NCBI GenBank assembly: GCA_910575475.1
Contig: CAJTGD010000051.1
Coordinates: 1 to 34,141 of the forward strand
Length of the DNA stretch: 34,141 bases
From: Lachnospiraceae bacterium
GTDB taxonomy: Bacteria; Bacillota; Clostridia; Lachnospirales; Lachnospiraceae
Direction of reading: 5' to 3'
Shown here: positions 15,917 to 23,353 of the stretch, piece by piece
How positions within the stretch are numbered: position 1 is the first letter of the stretch
Layout: each line of letters opens with the position of its first letter
Notes under the pieces: generated by a model
The model's database searches: none
Told to the model about the DNA's origin: nothing
Seen by the model: the letters and a program-made list of their open reading frames with translations, nothing else
Made by a program: the position numbers and the translations under genes

Positions 15917-17053
15917 GGTGTTAGTCAGAAAATGGGGTGATAATATCAAGCAGTCCAGTTTTGGGGACACATAAACTGGTATCATGAGATTATCAATCGG
16001 ATAAAGGAGATAATCTCTATGGCAACTAATACCTTAATCAAACTGACAAACCTTATTTCAAAGCTTCCTGATGAAGACCTGAATACTTTGTACGAAATGG
16101 CCTGTTCATTTTTTGCAGGACACTTATCTACGGATAACCCGAACTGTCCCTACTGCAATTGTAGCCATATTGTAAAAAATGGACATAAATGTGGCAAGCA
16201 GGAGTATTTTTGCAAGGGCTGTGGGAAAACTTTTGTTTCCACAACAAAAACTTTGATGGCAAATTCCCATCAACCCCGTGAGGTTTGGGAAGAAGTCATC
16301 AAAGATACCCTTTCTGGAGATGCAATCTCTTTCACGGCAAAAAGATTGGGTATTTCCCATGATTGTGTTTTCAATATGAGACATAAGTTCCTTCTGGCAG
16401 TATGCCAGCTTCAAACTGAAAATGGCGAATGTCTCAGTGATGTATCTGAATTGGATGAAACATTTGTCCTTGACTCCTATAAGGGCCGGAAACTCCCCTC
16501 ATTTGTTGTCCGTAAAGCCCGCAAACATGGCGCAAAAGCTGAAAAAAGAGGCATTTCAAAAGAATACATATGCATCTGTACCGGGGTACAGCGTAAAGGC
16601 TGTGCGATAGCAAAAACAGTAAACCGGGCAAAGCCATCTTCGAAGGAATTGCAGGAAATATTCGGAAACCGGATTGAAAACGGAACACTTATTCTTTGTG
16701 ATGGACTAAAAAGCTACCATTCACTGGAAAAGAGTACCGGCTGTAGTGTAAAGGATATAAATACTGAAACAGTAAAGGATTTTTATAACCTAAACACAGT
16801 GAATAATTTCCACTCGTTTATCAAAGGCAGATATGAATTTTACCGTGGTGTTGCAACAAAATACCTGAATAGATACAATGCACTGTTCAGTCTGGCATAT
16901 AGATACACAGCAGACAAAATTGAGTGGATCTGTCATCAGCTTTTGGACGTTAGCTGCTCCAGTAGGCATATTTCCTGCAAGGATGTAAAATCGTCAGGAT
17001 TGCTAGTAATTTAATCAAGATTTTGGGCGTCACCCCATTTTCTGACTAACACC
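15917..17053 (+). mobile_element. Intact IS1595-family insertion sequence (1137 bp)
   Basis: The 24-bp terminal inverted repeats are perfect: GGTGTTAGTCAGAAAATGGG... at 15917-15940 and its complement at 17030-17053. The 8-bp direct duplication TATTTAAT flanks both. One intact transposase lies inside. The complete ends and identical duplications point to a recent insertion, just 48 bases downstream of the four-gene operon. Confidence 0.93.
16019..17014 (+). CDS. IS1595-family transposase (ISXO2-like)
   Basis: 331 residues. A zinc ribbon near residues 43-70 (CPYCNCSHIVKNG...YFCKGCGKTF) is followed by a helix-turn-helix-like segment (DAISFTAKRLGIS). The ISXO2-like DDE core has SELDETF, then ILCDGLKSY, then VNNFHSFIKGRYEFYRGV, where the NxxHS...K pattern replaces the usual third acidic residue. 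The frame is intact, so the element may be active. Confidence 0.95.
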   Translation: MATNTLIKLTNLISKLPDEDLNTLYEMACSFFAGHLSTDNPNCPYCNCSHIVKNGHKCGKQEYFCKGCGKTFVSTTKTLMANSHQPREVWEEVIKDTLSGDAISFTAKRLGISHDCVFNMRHKFLLAVCQLQTENGECLSDVSELDETFVLDSYKGRKLPSFVVRKARKHGAKAEKRGISKEYICICTGVQRKGCAIAKTVNRAKPSSKELQEIFGNRIENGTLILCDGLKSYHSLEKSTGCSVKDINTETVKDFYNLNTVNNFHSFIKGRYEFYRGVATKYLNRYNALFSLAYRYTADKIEWICHQLLDVSCSSRHISCKDVKSSGLLVI

Positions 17054-17228
17054 TATTTAATATATAACTGGACAGTTAAAAGTATGTAAAAGAAATAATA
17101 TTTTTGGTATTCCCTATTATTCAACCTATAATTATCCTTATTGATTTGTCCGTACATCATTATATAAGATATGTTACTATGGGCAGGCGTAATTAACAGA
17201 TATTGTCTTCGTTTATACTATAATTCCG

Positions 17229-17277
17229 TTTCCGGACAAGTAGGGTTGGCTAAGCCAGTCTCCTACCTGACCGGAAA
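17229..17277. other. Long imperfect hairpin
   Basis: TTTCCGG (17229-17235) pairs with CCGGAAA (17271-17277). Inside, GTAGG pairs with CCTAC and TGGC with GCCA, giving a ~49-base stem-loop with an internal loop. On the plus strand it is followed by ATTTTT, so it could terminate rightward transcription of the operon and IS. It could also be a structured site of the mobile element. Confidence 0.45.
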
Positions 17278-17336
17278 ATATTTTTAGATGCGAATGAATC
17301 TCTCGCTATTGTTTATAAAATAGATTAACAGTTTAT

Positions 17337-18032
17337 CTATTCTGGGAAAAATTTATATAGTATCTCAATGGTTTCCCTTGCTGTAAATCCCCACAGTATC
17401 GTACTCAGTGCTTCAATGGCAGCATGGCGTTTTCGGTAATAGGTGCGATAAGAAATGTTGGAAATATGGGGTCTCAGCGCCTCTATAATCTCGTTCGTAT
17501 CCTTCAGCTCTTGGGGAGACAGGAAGGAATAGTAAAGAATCCAGTAATACTGTTCTCCATATTTGTGATTAGTTCTAAGCAGATCTACAGAGGAATCTAA
17601 CATTTTTAACATTCGGTTGCTCCGCTCGATGCTCTTTGCCCGCTCTTCAATATCATCTCCAGATAGGTCAACGCCTGCAGAATAGATAGAGTCAAGGAAT
17701 TCATCCACACTTGTCCCATATTTCATTCGGAACTGCATCTCCATTTGGCGTACTACCACTTTCAGGCTATAGGTTGCATCCCGGTATCTGCGCAGAAATT
17801 TATAGGTGTCATGAAAGCGTGGATCCTCCTCTGGATTTAGGTATGGTTTATTCCAGACATCATTCATTCTTGCATTTTTTCTTTTTGTATTTCCTTTTTG
17901 GATATTTGTCTTCTTCACATCTTTCATTTCAATCCCATTTGCTCCCTCATCTTTCCATTTAGCATCATCCCTCTTCACATCTTCCAGTTTGACCCCATTC
18001 CTTCCTGCATTCTTCCTGTTTGTATCCATCAT
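17337..18032 (-). CDS. Mobile-element protein with low-complexity charged N-terminus
   Basis: 231 residues from ATG 18032 (AAGGGGG upstream). Residues 1-60 are an irregular repeat of Lys/Asp/Asn-rich units (VKLEDVKRDD, MKDVKKTN) likely to be disordered. Residues ~65-231 are helical, ending in a segment (YRTYYRKRHAAIEALSTILWGFT) that resembles a helix-turn-helix of ArpU/sigma-like phage regulators. It starts within two bases of the end of the upstream gene, so both are one transcript. Function not recognised. Confidence 0.6.
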   Translation of the reverse strand: MMDTNRKNAGRNGVKLEDVKRDDAKWKDEGANGIEMKDVKKTNIQKGNTKRKNARMNDVWNKPYLNPEEDPRFHDTYKFLRRYRDATYSLKVVVRQMEMQFRMKYGTSVDEFLDSIYSAGVDLSGDDIEERAKSIERSNRMLKMLDSSVDLLRTNHKYGEQYYWILYYSFLSPQELKDTNEIIEALRPHISNISYRTYYRKRHAAIEALSTILWGFTARETIEILYKFFPE

Positions 18033-18033
18033 T

Positions 18034-19236
18034 CTATTCAGCCCCCTTCAGAATTTTTTCGACAATATCCGCATGATCTTTCAGAATCGGATTCCTCTCC
18101 AGATAGTCCTTTGCTTCAGGCTTAACGGTCAGTTCAAACCGGTAGGCAGCATTTCCGTAAGGGCAGATAATACTTAGAGTATATATATTTACTATATTCT
18201 TGCAGTCAGAGGATAAAGGAGATAATATATAGCGGGTTTTGGAACACTCGCAGCACGGAATCCCTTGTGATTTCAGCATTTCCGCCACTTTTTGGATGAT
18301 AAACTGCATGTGCGATTTCGGAACACACGGATTATTTTCTGGAACGCTGACTTGTTCCTCTTTCACAACTTCTGAAACGCAGAGTTCTTCCTTGTATTCG
18401 GGTACATGGATTGGCAGATGCATGGTCATAGCGATCTCCTCCTTATCTATCATCACATCACTGATATCGAACATGACTGACAGATAATCGTTCAGATAGA
18501 TCATACTGCCATGCCTTCCGGTAAAAGAGACTAATGTGATGAAATTCATTTCTTCAAACTTCTTTAAGGTACGTGATACGGTTGTCTTTGAATGGTTCCA
18601 ACGGTCACCTAATGTTTGAAAACTGGTAACCGGATTGCCGGTGTGGTTACGGTAATATACAACCGGTCCGGAATAAGAGCCTTGTACAGATGGATCGTTA
18701 TAGATAGCGTGGATCCACATGTCCAGAAGCATGTCCATCTCCGAGCATTTGCCCATGCTGATCAGTTCATGGACTTTGGCGATTGGGAAAAAGAAAAAGC
18801 CATCATCCTTCTTGCAGGGGAAGTTGTATTCCAGTACAGTATTATCTTTCGGCCAGTCTGTTATCTTAAACTTTACGACCTTCTTATTCTCCAGAAGAGT
18901 GTAAGTGATATAATTCTGTTTCTGCAGATAATCCAGGATCGAAACTGCCTGATGTTGGAAACGGCACCGGAACCATGCGCGCAGATCTGCCAGAGTGCAG
19001 ATCCATTCTCCAGGCCCTACAAGGTAAGTCATCGTTTCTGTACGACGGTAGGATGACCTGTAATTTGCATAAGAGCAAAGAACTATGTAATAAAAAAGAA
19101 AAGAGCCTCCGTTTGTCCGGATGCCCTTGTTAGTGACTAATGACCGTATGAAATCTCTGTAGATTCTGCAGCGTGGAAATTCCACGATTTGCTTCAGCTC
19201 TAGCTGGTAATCTTGAGGGTTCTTATATTGTTCCAT
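18034..19236 (-). CDS. Replication-initiator-like winged-helix protein of a mobile element
   Basis: 400 residues from ATG 19236, which has AAGGAGA five bases upstream; the frame continues to 19404 without a better start. Two winged-helix-like blocks are visible: about 60-145 (LADLRAWFRCRFQHQAVSILDYLQKQNYITYTLL) and 200-260 (TLGDRWNHSKTTVSRTLKKFEEMNFITLVSF). This is the twin layout of many plasmid/ICE initiator or regulatory proteins. The C-terminal third has a CxxC-like pair (PCCEC). Probably DNA-binding in element replication or control; I cannot assign a family. Confidence 0.6.
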   Translation of the reverse strand: MEQYKNPQDYQLELKQIVEFPRCRIYRDFIRSLVTNKGIRTNGGSFLFYYIVLCSYANYRSSYRRTETMTYLVGPGEWICTLADLRAWFRCRFQHQAVSILDYLQKQNYITYTLLENKKVVKFKITDWPKDNTVLEYNFPCKKDDGFFFFPIAKVHELISMGKCSEMDMLLDMWIHAIYNDPSVQGSYSGPVVYYRNHTGNPVTSFQTLGDRWNHSKTTVSRTLKKFEEMNFITLVSFTGRHGSMIYLNDYLSVMFDISDVMIDKEEIAMTMHLPIHVPEYKEELCVSEVVKEEQVSVPENNPCVPKSHMQFIIQKVAEMLKSQGIPCCECSKTRYILSPLSSDCKNIVNIYTLSIICPYGNAAYRFELTVKPEAKDYLERNPILKDHADIVEKILKGAE

Positions 19237-19510
19237 AATTGTCTCCTTTACATTATTAAAATTAGTTAAGTTCATGAAAAAAATGAATTGCGCTGATCGC
19301 AAACAGGCCATCAATTTTCTGGCAAAAACTGATGACCTATGATAAAATAAATATAAAATAAGCCGCCAAAAGCTGCTTATAAATAGGCGTCTCTGTGCTA
19401 ACAAGTTGGTGCCAGTACAGAGTTCAACTCTTGTTTCTGCTAATAATCGGCTAATTTCACGTCAGAATATTAGCAGATACGAGAGGAAATTTGAGGATAT
19501 TCCCTCCCGT
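19237..19510. other. Gene-free mobile-element flank
   Basis: No gene supported. A tRNA-like T-arm motif (GAGTTCAACTC near 19418-19428) occurs in GTGCTAACAAGTTGG context, weakly resembling the tRNA 3' ends found nearby. Confidence 0.3.
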
Positions 19511-19640
19511 TGAAAATTACAAAATGTCTAGGGAAATAGGGGCTTCCGAGGACATTTGAGGAGTATAGGCTACACGTAATTTTTTTGGATTGGTATTTCT
19601 CCTAAGCGGTAGGCCGGAGGTTCAAATCCTCTTAGCGACG
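19511..19640 (+). repeat. Direct repeat copy 1 ending in a tRNA-Arg(CCU) 3' half (att-like)
   Basis: Bases 19597-19639 read as the 3' part of a tRNA from a CTCCTAA anticodon loop (CCU) through the T-arm GGAGG-TTCAAAT-CCTCT to the acceptor strand. The same sequence with one mismatch is at 22981-23023. Colinear homology extends 86 bases upstream in both (same spacing, including GGCTACACGTAA). A hairpin with a T run (19649-19690, GCCGAAA...TTTTCGGTATTTTTA) follows, like a tRNA terminator. This is what site-specific integration into a tRNA leaves behind. Confidence 0.75.
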
Positions 19641-20043
19641 TTCTAAGAAATGCCGAAAGCACTGGGATTCCAGAGTTTTCGGTATTTTTATCTGTCTAAG
19701 TTTACTAATCAGAATGGTGTTTCTGCTAATTATTCGAAGAATTTTATCGAAAATTTTGCTAATTGAAAAGGCGAAAGTTTCTTGTCCTAATTCGTAACTT
19801 CGTCCCAACTTGTGACAAAGTTGAAAATTGTTATGTGGAAACAATTCATTGTATTTCTATTACTGTGTTGTTATTTCAAACTTGGCAATATATTTGCTTT
19901 GTCCTCTTTTTCTGCGGAGATGGCGAGATTATTGCTATCCTCATAGAAAAATGTATGATATACTGTAAAAGCAAACAACAAGCATACATAAAACTTGGTA
20001 TTCCGATTTGGAAATTCAAGTTTAAGGATATACGAAGCAGCAG
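19641..20043. other. Gene-free stretch with terminator-like hairpin
   Basis: Only the post-tRNA hairpin at its left end is distinct. The rest is AT-rich with no coding signal I trust. Confidence 0.4.
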
Positions 20044-20074
20044 AACTTGAAGTCGCAATTTGCGACTTCAAGTT
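20044..20074. repeat. Perfect 31-bp palindrome
   Basis: AACTTGAAGTCGCAA (20044-20058) and its exact reverse complement (20060-20074) around one T. It lies exactly where ORF6N homology begins, partly coding for LKSQFATSS. Confidence 0.8.
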
Positions 20075-20517
20075 TGGAGGAAGATAATGGATATGTCGGA
20101 CGCAGGAAACTGCCATTTGTATTCACAGAACAAGGAATTGCAATGCTTTCTGCTGTTTTGCGTAGTGATGTTGCTATCCGAGTAAGCATTAGGATTATGG
20201 ACACTTTTGTGGAGATGCGGAAGTATATGGCAAATACATCTTTGCTGTATGAGCGGTTAAATGCAATAGAGGTTCGCCAGATAAATTATCAGACAGAAAC
20301 AGACGAGCGTTTTGAGAGAGTTTTTGCATACATATCCGAACATGAGGAATCCAGTCAAAAAATATTTTTTGACGGACAGATTTACGATGCGTTCAGTCTG
20401 ATAGTAAGTCTAATTCAAAAAGCAGAGAAAGAAATCAATCTGATAGACGGATATGTAGATGTTGGGACATTGAATCTGCTTTCGAAGAAAAAGTCTGATG
20501 TTGCAGTAACAGTTTAA
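20047..20517 (+). pseudogene. ORF6N-domain protein fragment, both ends missing
   Basis: The 156-residue frame starts inside the conserved block (SQFATSS...GRRKLPFVFTEQGIAMLSAVLRSDVAI) of phage-type ORF6N regulators, lacking its N-terminal half. It then has the helical region and IFFDGQIYDAFSLIVSLIQKAEKEINLIDGYVDVGTLNLL, and stops where the PLD-like C-terminal domain normally continues. There is no ribosome site. It is a remnant of a prophage or ICE regulator. Confidence 0.75.
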
Positions 20518-20744
20518 ACTATTCTGGGATTAGTTGTGAAATGCAGGTATTAATCGGGAAAGGTTTTACAGCGTAACATTTCCCTAAATTCAATCCTCTT
20601 GCTAATCGCCTGCTAAAAGGAGCATCTAAAACGCCTTAAAATCAGCGGTCACAGGTCGGTACGAGATAACATTCTGAATCCGTGACAAGCAAGGAAATAA
20701 AGGGATTAGATAACACCAAGAGGGAGATGTCTACTAGCAAATGG

Positions 20745-20791
20745 TTCTACTGCTAAGCAATAGGCCGCTGGTTCGACTCCAGTCAGGAACG
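20745..20791 (+). other. tRNA-like 3' half (second type) with terminator
   Basis: From CTGCTAAGC (anticodon-loop-like, GCU) through GCTGG-TTCGACT-CCAGT (T-arm) to AGGAACG. It aligns with the tRNA-Arg 3' halves at 19597 and 22981 (shared CTAAGC, TAGGCCG, GGTTC), and the T-stem bases have changed on both sides. A terminator hairpin AAACGCCG...CGGCGTTTTTT follows (20795-20830). The 5' half of the tRNA is not recognisable upstream, so this is probably another att remnant. Confidence 0.5.
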
Positions 20792-20794
20792 TGA

Positions 20795-20830
20795 AAACGC
20801 CGTAAACGTAAATGTTTGCGGCGTTTTTTA
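20795..20830 (+). terminator. Intrinsic terminator after the tRNA-like half
   Basis: AACGCCGTAAAC pairs with GTTTGCGGCGTT with one mismatch or wobble, followed by TTTTT. Confidence 0.75.
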
Positions 20831-21002
20831 ACAGAACAGAGTATTTCTTTACTCATGCAAAATATGGAATGCATAAAAAATCATGTTTCTAATATGGAAA
20901 CGAACCATAACGCCGTAGTTTTTAATAAAATAAAAAAAAGCCATTAAGCGACCACAGGGTGCGGCTATCCTAATGACTCTGAGAGTAAAATATGATAATT
21001 TC

Positions 21003-21042
21003 GAACGATTTTATTGTTAGAATCGTTCAAATAGGATATAAT
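21003..21042 (+). promoter_or_regulatory. Promoter with overlapping operator for the Phd/PIN pair
   Basis: TTGTTA (21014-21019), 17 bases, TATAAT (21037-21042). An inverted repeat GAACGATT/AATCGTTC (21003-21010, 21021-21028) spans the -35 box, the usual place for autorepression by an antitoxin. Confidence 0.75.
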
Positions 21043-21074
21043 AAAAGTAACATCAAATGAAGGAGGGATCCACA

Positions 21075-21290
21075 ATGTCTATTACGGCTACAGAATTAAA
21101 GCTTAATCTTGGCAAGTATCTGCTTCTTGCAGAAAAAGAAGATGTTTTTATTACAAAGAACGGGAAAGTAGTTGCAAAACTGACGAATCCATTTCAGGAC
21201 CAGGTCAGCATGGCACAGTCATTATTTGGCAGCGTACCTGCTGAAATGACACTTGAAGAAGCTCAGGAAGAAAGGCGAAATAAAATATGA
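21075..21290 (+). CDS. Phd/YefM-type antitoxin
   Basis: 71 residues from ATG 21075 (AAGGAGG eight bases upstream). MSITATELKLNLGKYL...EDVFITKNGKVVAKLTNP is the classic Phd/YefM DNA-binding fold. The C-terminal tail (LEEAQEERRNKI) would wrap the toxin. Its stop overlaps the toxin start by four bases, and the inverted repeat over its promoter suggests autoregulation. Confidence 0.92.
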   Translation: MSITATELKLNLGKYLLLAEKEDVFITKNGKVVAKLTNPFQDQVSMAQSLFGSVPAEMTLEEAQEERRNKI

Positions 21291-21700
21291 GAGCATTGAT
21301 AGATACCTGTATTGTGATGGATGCACTGCAGAGCCGGGAGCCTTTCTTTAAGGAGGCCCAGAAGATATTTCTGGGAGCGGCAAATAAGCAGTTTGAAGGG
21401 TTCCTGACTGCGAAATCTGTTACTGATATCTACTATCTCACACATAGATGCACACATAGCGATAAAGAAACCAGACAAATTCTAAACAAGCTGTTTTGCC
21501 TGTTTGGATTATTGGATACGGCTGGAATGGACTGCCGTAAGGCGGTATCGTCCAATCTTTCGGACTTTGAGGATGCAGTTATGACAGAATCTGCGATCCG
21601 TGAGGAGATGGACTGTATTGTTACAAGAAACCTTGGCGACTATAAAAAGGCAGCTCTGCCAGTATATAGTCCTGAAGAATTTCTGTTGAACATGAAATAA
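21287..21700 (+). CDS. PIN-domain ribonuclease toxin
   Basis: 137 residues of PIN fold. First catalytic Asp in LIDTCIVMDAL (Asp6), central SVTDIYYLTHR, acidic pair in LSDFEDAVMTESAI, and the final TRNLGDY motif. These are the acidic residues that hold Mg2+ in VapC-like RNases. Translationally coupled to the antitoxin upstream. The RNA target cannot be told from sequence. Confidence 0.9.
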   Translation: MRALIDTCIVMDALQSREPFFKEAQKIFLGAANKQFEGFLTAKSVTDIYYLTHRCTHSDKETRQILNKLFCLFGLLDTAGMDCRKAVSSNLSDFEDAVMTESAIREEMDCIVTRNLGDYKKAALPVYSPEEFLLNMK

Positions 21701-21828
21701 GCCAGCGAAATCTCTGTTTGGCTTTGTCCTGATTGGTGCAGGCACTTTCGTTATGGCCATATGAAAAATAAATACATGAATGTAGAAGGAATTTCAAGAG
21801 TGGAACTGGAATTCAAAAAGTGGTGATT

Positions 21829-22521
21829 ATGGGAAGAAAAAATAAGGCTTCATCGAAAACGATGAGAAAAGAAATACGTTTACAAAAAGCAAGGCAATGG
21901 GTTCTGACTTATAATGGGACACCAAAACATATGGCAAAGAATTACCGGAAGCGGTTCCACGTTGATATTAATACAGCGCTTTTTGACCTTCAGACGATAG
22001 GCGTGGAATTTACTCAGGAGTATCTGGAGGCTGTAAAGCGCAGCGAGGAAGAACGGATCCGGCAGAAACATGCGAAAAAGAGACAGAAGCTTATGGAAGA
22101 AGCAGCTCTTTTGTATGCGGATTCGGATGACAGGTTTGCCTTTATTGCAGGATATACAAGTGGGGGCATGCCTTATGGAACGACATGGGAAGAGCTTGGA
22201 CTGGAACCGTATTCTTCATATGAGCAGCTAATGGAGGCATATGCCAGTCTGGACGGCATAGGAGAAAAGGGTGATCATGATGATGTGTATACGGATGAGT
22301 TGATTGAGGGAGAAGGCCTTGATGAAGATGTGATAAGTGAATATTTTACGGAAAACTTTAAGGGAGATTGTCTGCTGGCGGTTGGGGACGAGGAATTAAT
22401 AAAAATCCATTTCCATACAAATGAACCCTGGGAGGTGTTGGAATATTGTGCTTCCTTGGGAGAAATTTATGATATTGTTGTGGAAGACATGGACAGGCAG
22501 GCAAGAGGCTTGAAGGGATGA
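21829..22521 (+). CDS. ICE-associated protein fused to a DAK/FakA-type C-terminal module
   Basis: 230 residues from ATG 21829. Residues 10-90 are basic and helical (ARQWVLTYNGTPKHMAKNYRKRFHVDINTAL...), looking like a small DNA-binding unit of the sort found in ICEs. Residues ~110-135 (FIAGYTSGGMPYGTTWEEL) are another conserved element-associated motif. The last ~60 (FKGDCLLAVGDEELIKIHFHTNEPWEVLEYCASLGEIYDIVVEDMDRQ) match the C-terminal end of YloV/FakA and DAK-type proteins, which have GDSLxVxGDxxxxKVHVHT and IxNMxxQ. The fusion is odd and its role unknown. Confidence 0.6.
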   Translation: MGRKNKASSKTMRKEIRLQKARQWVLTYNGTPKHMAKNYRKRFHVDINTALFDLQTIGVEFTQEYLEAVKRSEEERIRQKHAKKRQKLMEEAALLYADSDDRFAFIAGYTSGGMPYGTTWEELGLEPYSSYEQLMEAYASLDGIGEKGDHDDVYTDELIEGEGLDEDVISEYFTENFKGDCLLAVGDEELIKIHFHTNEPWEVLEYCASLGEIYDIVVEDMDRQARGLKG

Positions 22522-22524
22522 TAA

Positions 22525-22713
22525 ATGTTTGAATATTTAATCTGCATAATCTGCCCGTTTTCCGGCGAATATGAGCCGGGAGAACCGGAATGTGGATTCC
22601 TGTTTCCGGCATTTACAGACCGGTGCGGGGATTTGAACCATGTAAATGTCTATCAGAAGAGTCCTGACAGGCCGCATATGGAATTAATAAGGGAGATTCT
22701 AGGGGCAGAATAA
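22525..22713 (+). CDS. Small protein resembling part of DUF4317
   Basis: 62 residues. FEYLICIICPFSGEYEPGEPECGFLFPAFTDRCGDLNHVNVYQK resembles the core of the longer DUF4317 family, so this may be a fragment retained as a short ORF. It follows the previous stop by three bases, with GAAGGGA before ATG 22525. Confidence 0.5.
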   Translation: MFEYLICIICPFSGEYEPGEPECGFLFPAFTDRCGDLNHVNVYQKSPDRPHMELIREILGAE

Positions 22714-22746
22714 ATGGACGTATTTTTAAAGAAAGGAAGATGCAGG

Positions 22747-22890
22747 ATGGCATACAAACCAGAACTTTGGGCAGAAGCGAAGAAAAAATGCCGATTAAAT
22801 GAGGAAGATATCCGAATGGCAAAGGAAATGGGGCTGAATCCGAAAAGTCTGATTAAGAATATCCCCAGTCCCAAGGAGCAGTGGAAATAG
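22747..22890 (+). CDS. 47-residue element-associated protein
   Basis: Begins MAYKPELWAEAKKKCRLNEEDIRMAKEMG and ends NPKSLIKNIPSPKEQWK. AAAGGAAG precedes ATG 22747. I recall near-identical short ORFs in Lachnospiraceae conjugative elements, where the C-terminus is usually somewhat longer, so the end may be clipped by the adjacent att-like repeat that begins five bases later. Confidence 0.6.
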   Translation: MAYKPELWAEAKKKCRLNEEDIRMAKEMGLNPKSLIKNIPSPKEQWK

Positions 22891-22894
22891 CCGG

Positions 22895-23024
22895 TGAAAA
22901 TTGCGAAATGTCCAGGAAAATAGAGGGTTTCGGGGACATTAGAGACGATTTGGCTACACGTAAATTCAATCGGTTAGGATTTCTCCTAAGCGGTAGGCCG
23001 GAGGTTCAAATCCTTTTAGCGACA
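22895..23024 (+). repeat. Direct repeat copy 2 with tRNA-Arg(CCU) 3' half (att-like)
   Basis: Second copy of the ~130-bp repeat at 19511-19640, with the tRNA-like part at 22981-23023. In both copies AAATGTC and GACATT form a short inverted repeat upstream, possibly a recombinase arm site. It directly abuts the broken beta-glucosidase gene, marking the right border of the island. Confidence 0.75.
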
Positions 23025-23047
23025 TCTGAAAAAATACCGAAAATCTT

Positions 23048-23340
23048 GACTTTTACGGGCAGAATATATACAATGGAGTCCGGGTCCGCATGGGATCCGA
23101 TGGAGAACCAGAAGTGGTAAAACGGTACGACGGATTCCCCAAAACATCGCTGGACTGGCCGGTTACTCCGGAATGTCTGTATTGAGGACCGCGGTTTTAT
23201 GGATAATTTTGAATGGCACACCGGATATGCAGAGCGTTTCGGAATCGTATATGTGGATTATCCAAGCCAGAGACGCATGATAAAGGATTCCGGATACTGG
23301 TACAGGCAGACGATTCAGGAAAATGGAGAAAATTTGTAAA
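23048..23340 (+). pseudogene. GH1 beta-glucosidase remnant
   Basis: DFYGQNIYNGVRVRMGSDGEPEVV then RYDGFPKTSLDWPVTPECLY (to ~23184) is the GH1 region before the nucleophile. After a gap missing the ITENG nucleophile region, a different frame (from ~23198) gives MDNFEWHTGYAERFGIVYVDY and KDSGYWYRQTIQENGENL, the GH1 C-terminus, ending at 23340. The gene lost its first two thirds at the island junction and has an internal deletion. Confidence 0.85.
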
Positions 23341-23353
23341 GAGAGGAAACAAA

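Noticed and set aside
19597..19640. Functional tRNA-Arg gene
   Set aside because: Only the 3' part from the anticodon loop onward is tRNA-like; no D-arm or acceptor 5' strand precedes it.
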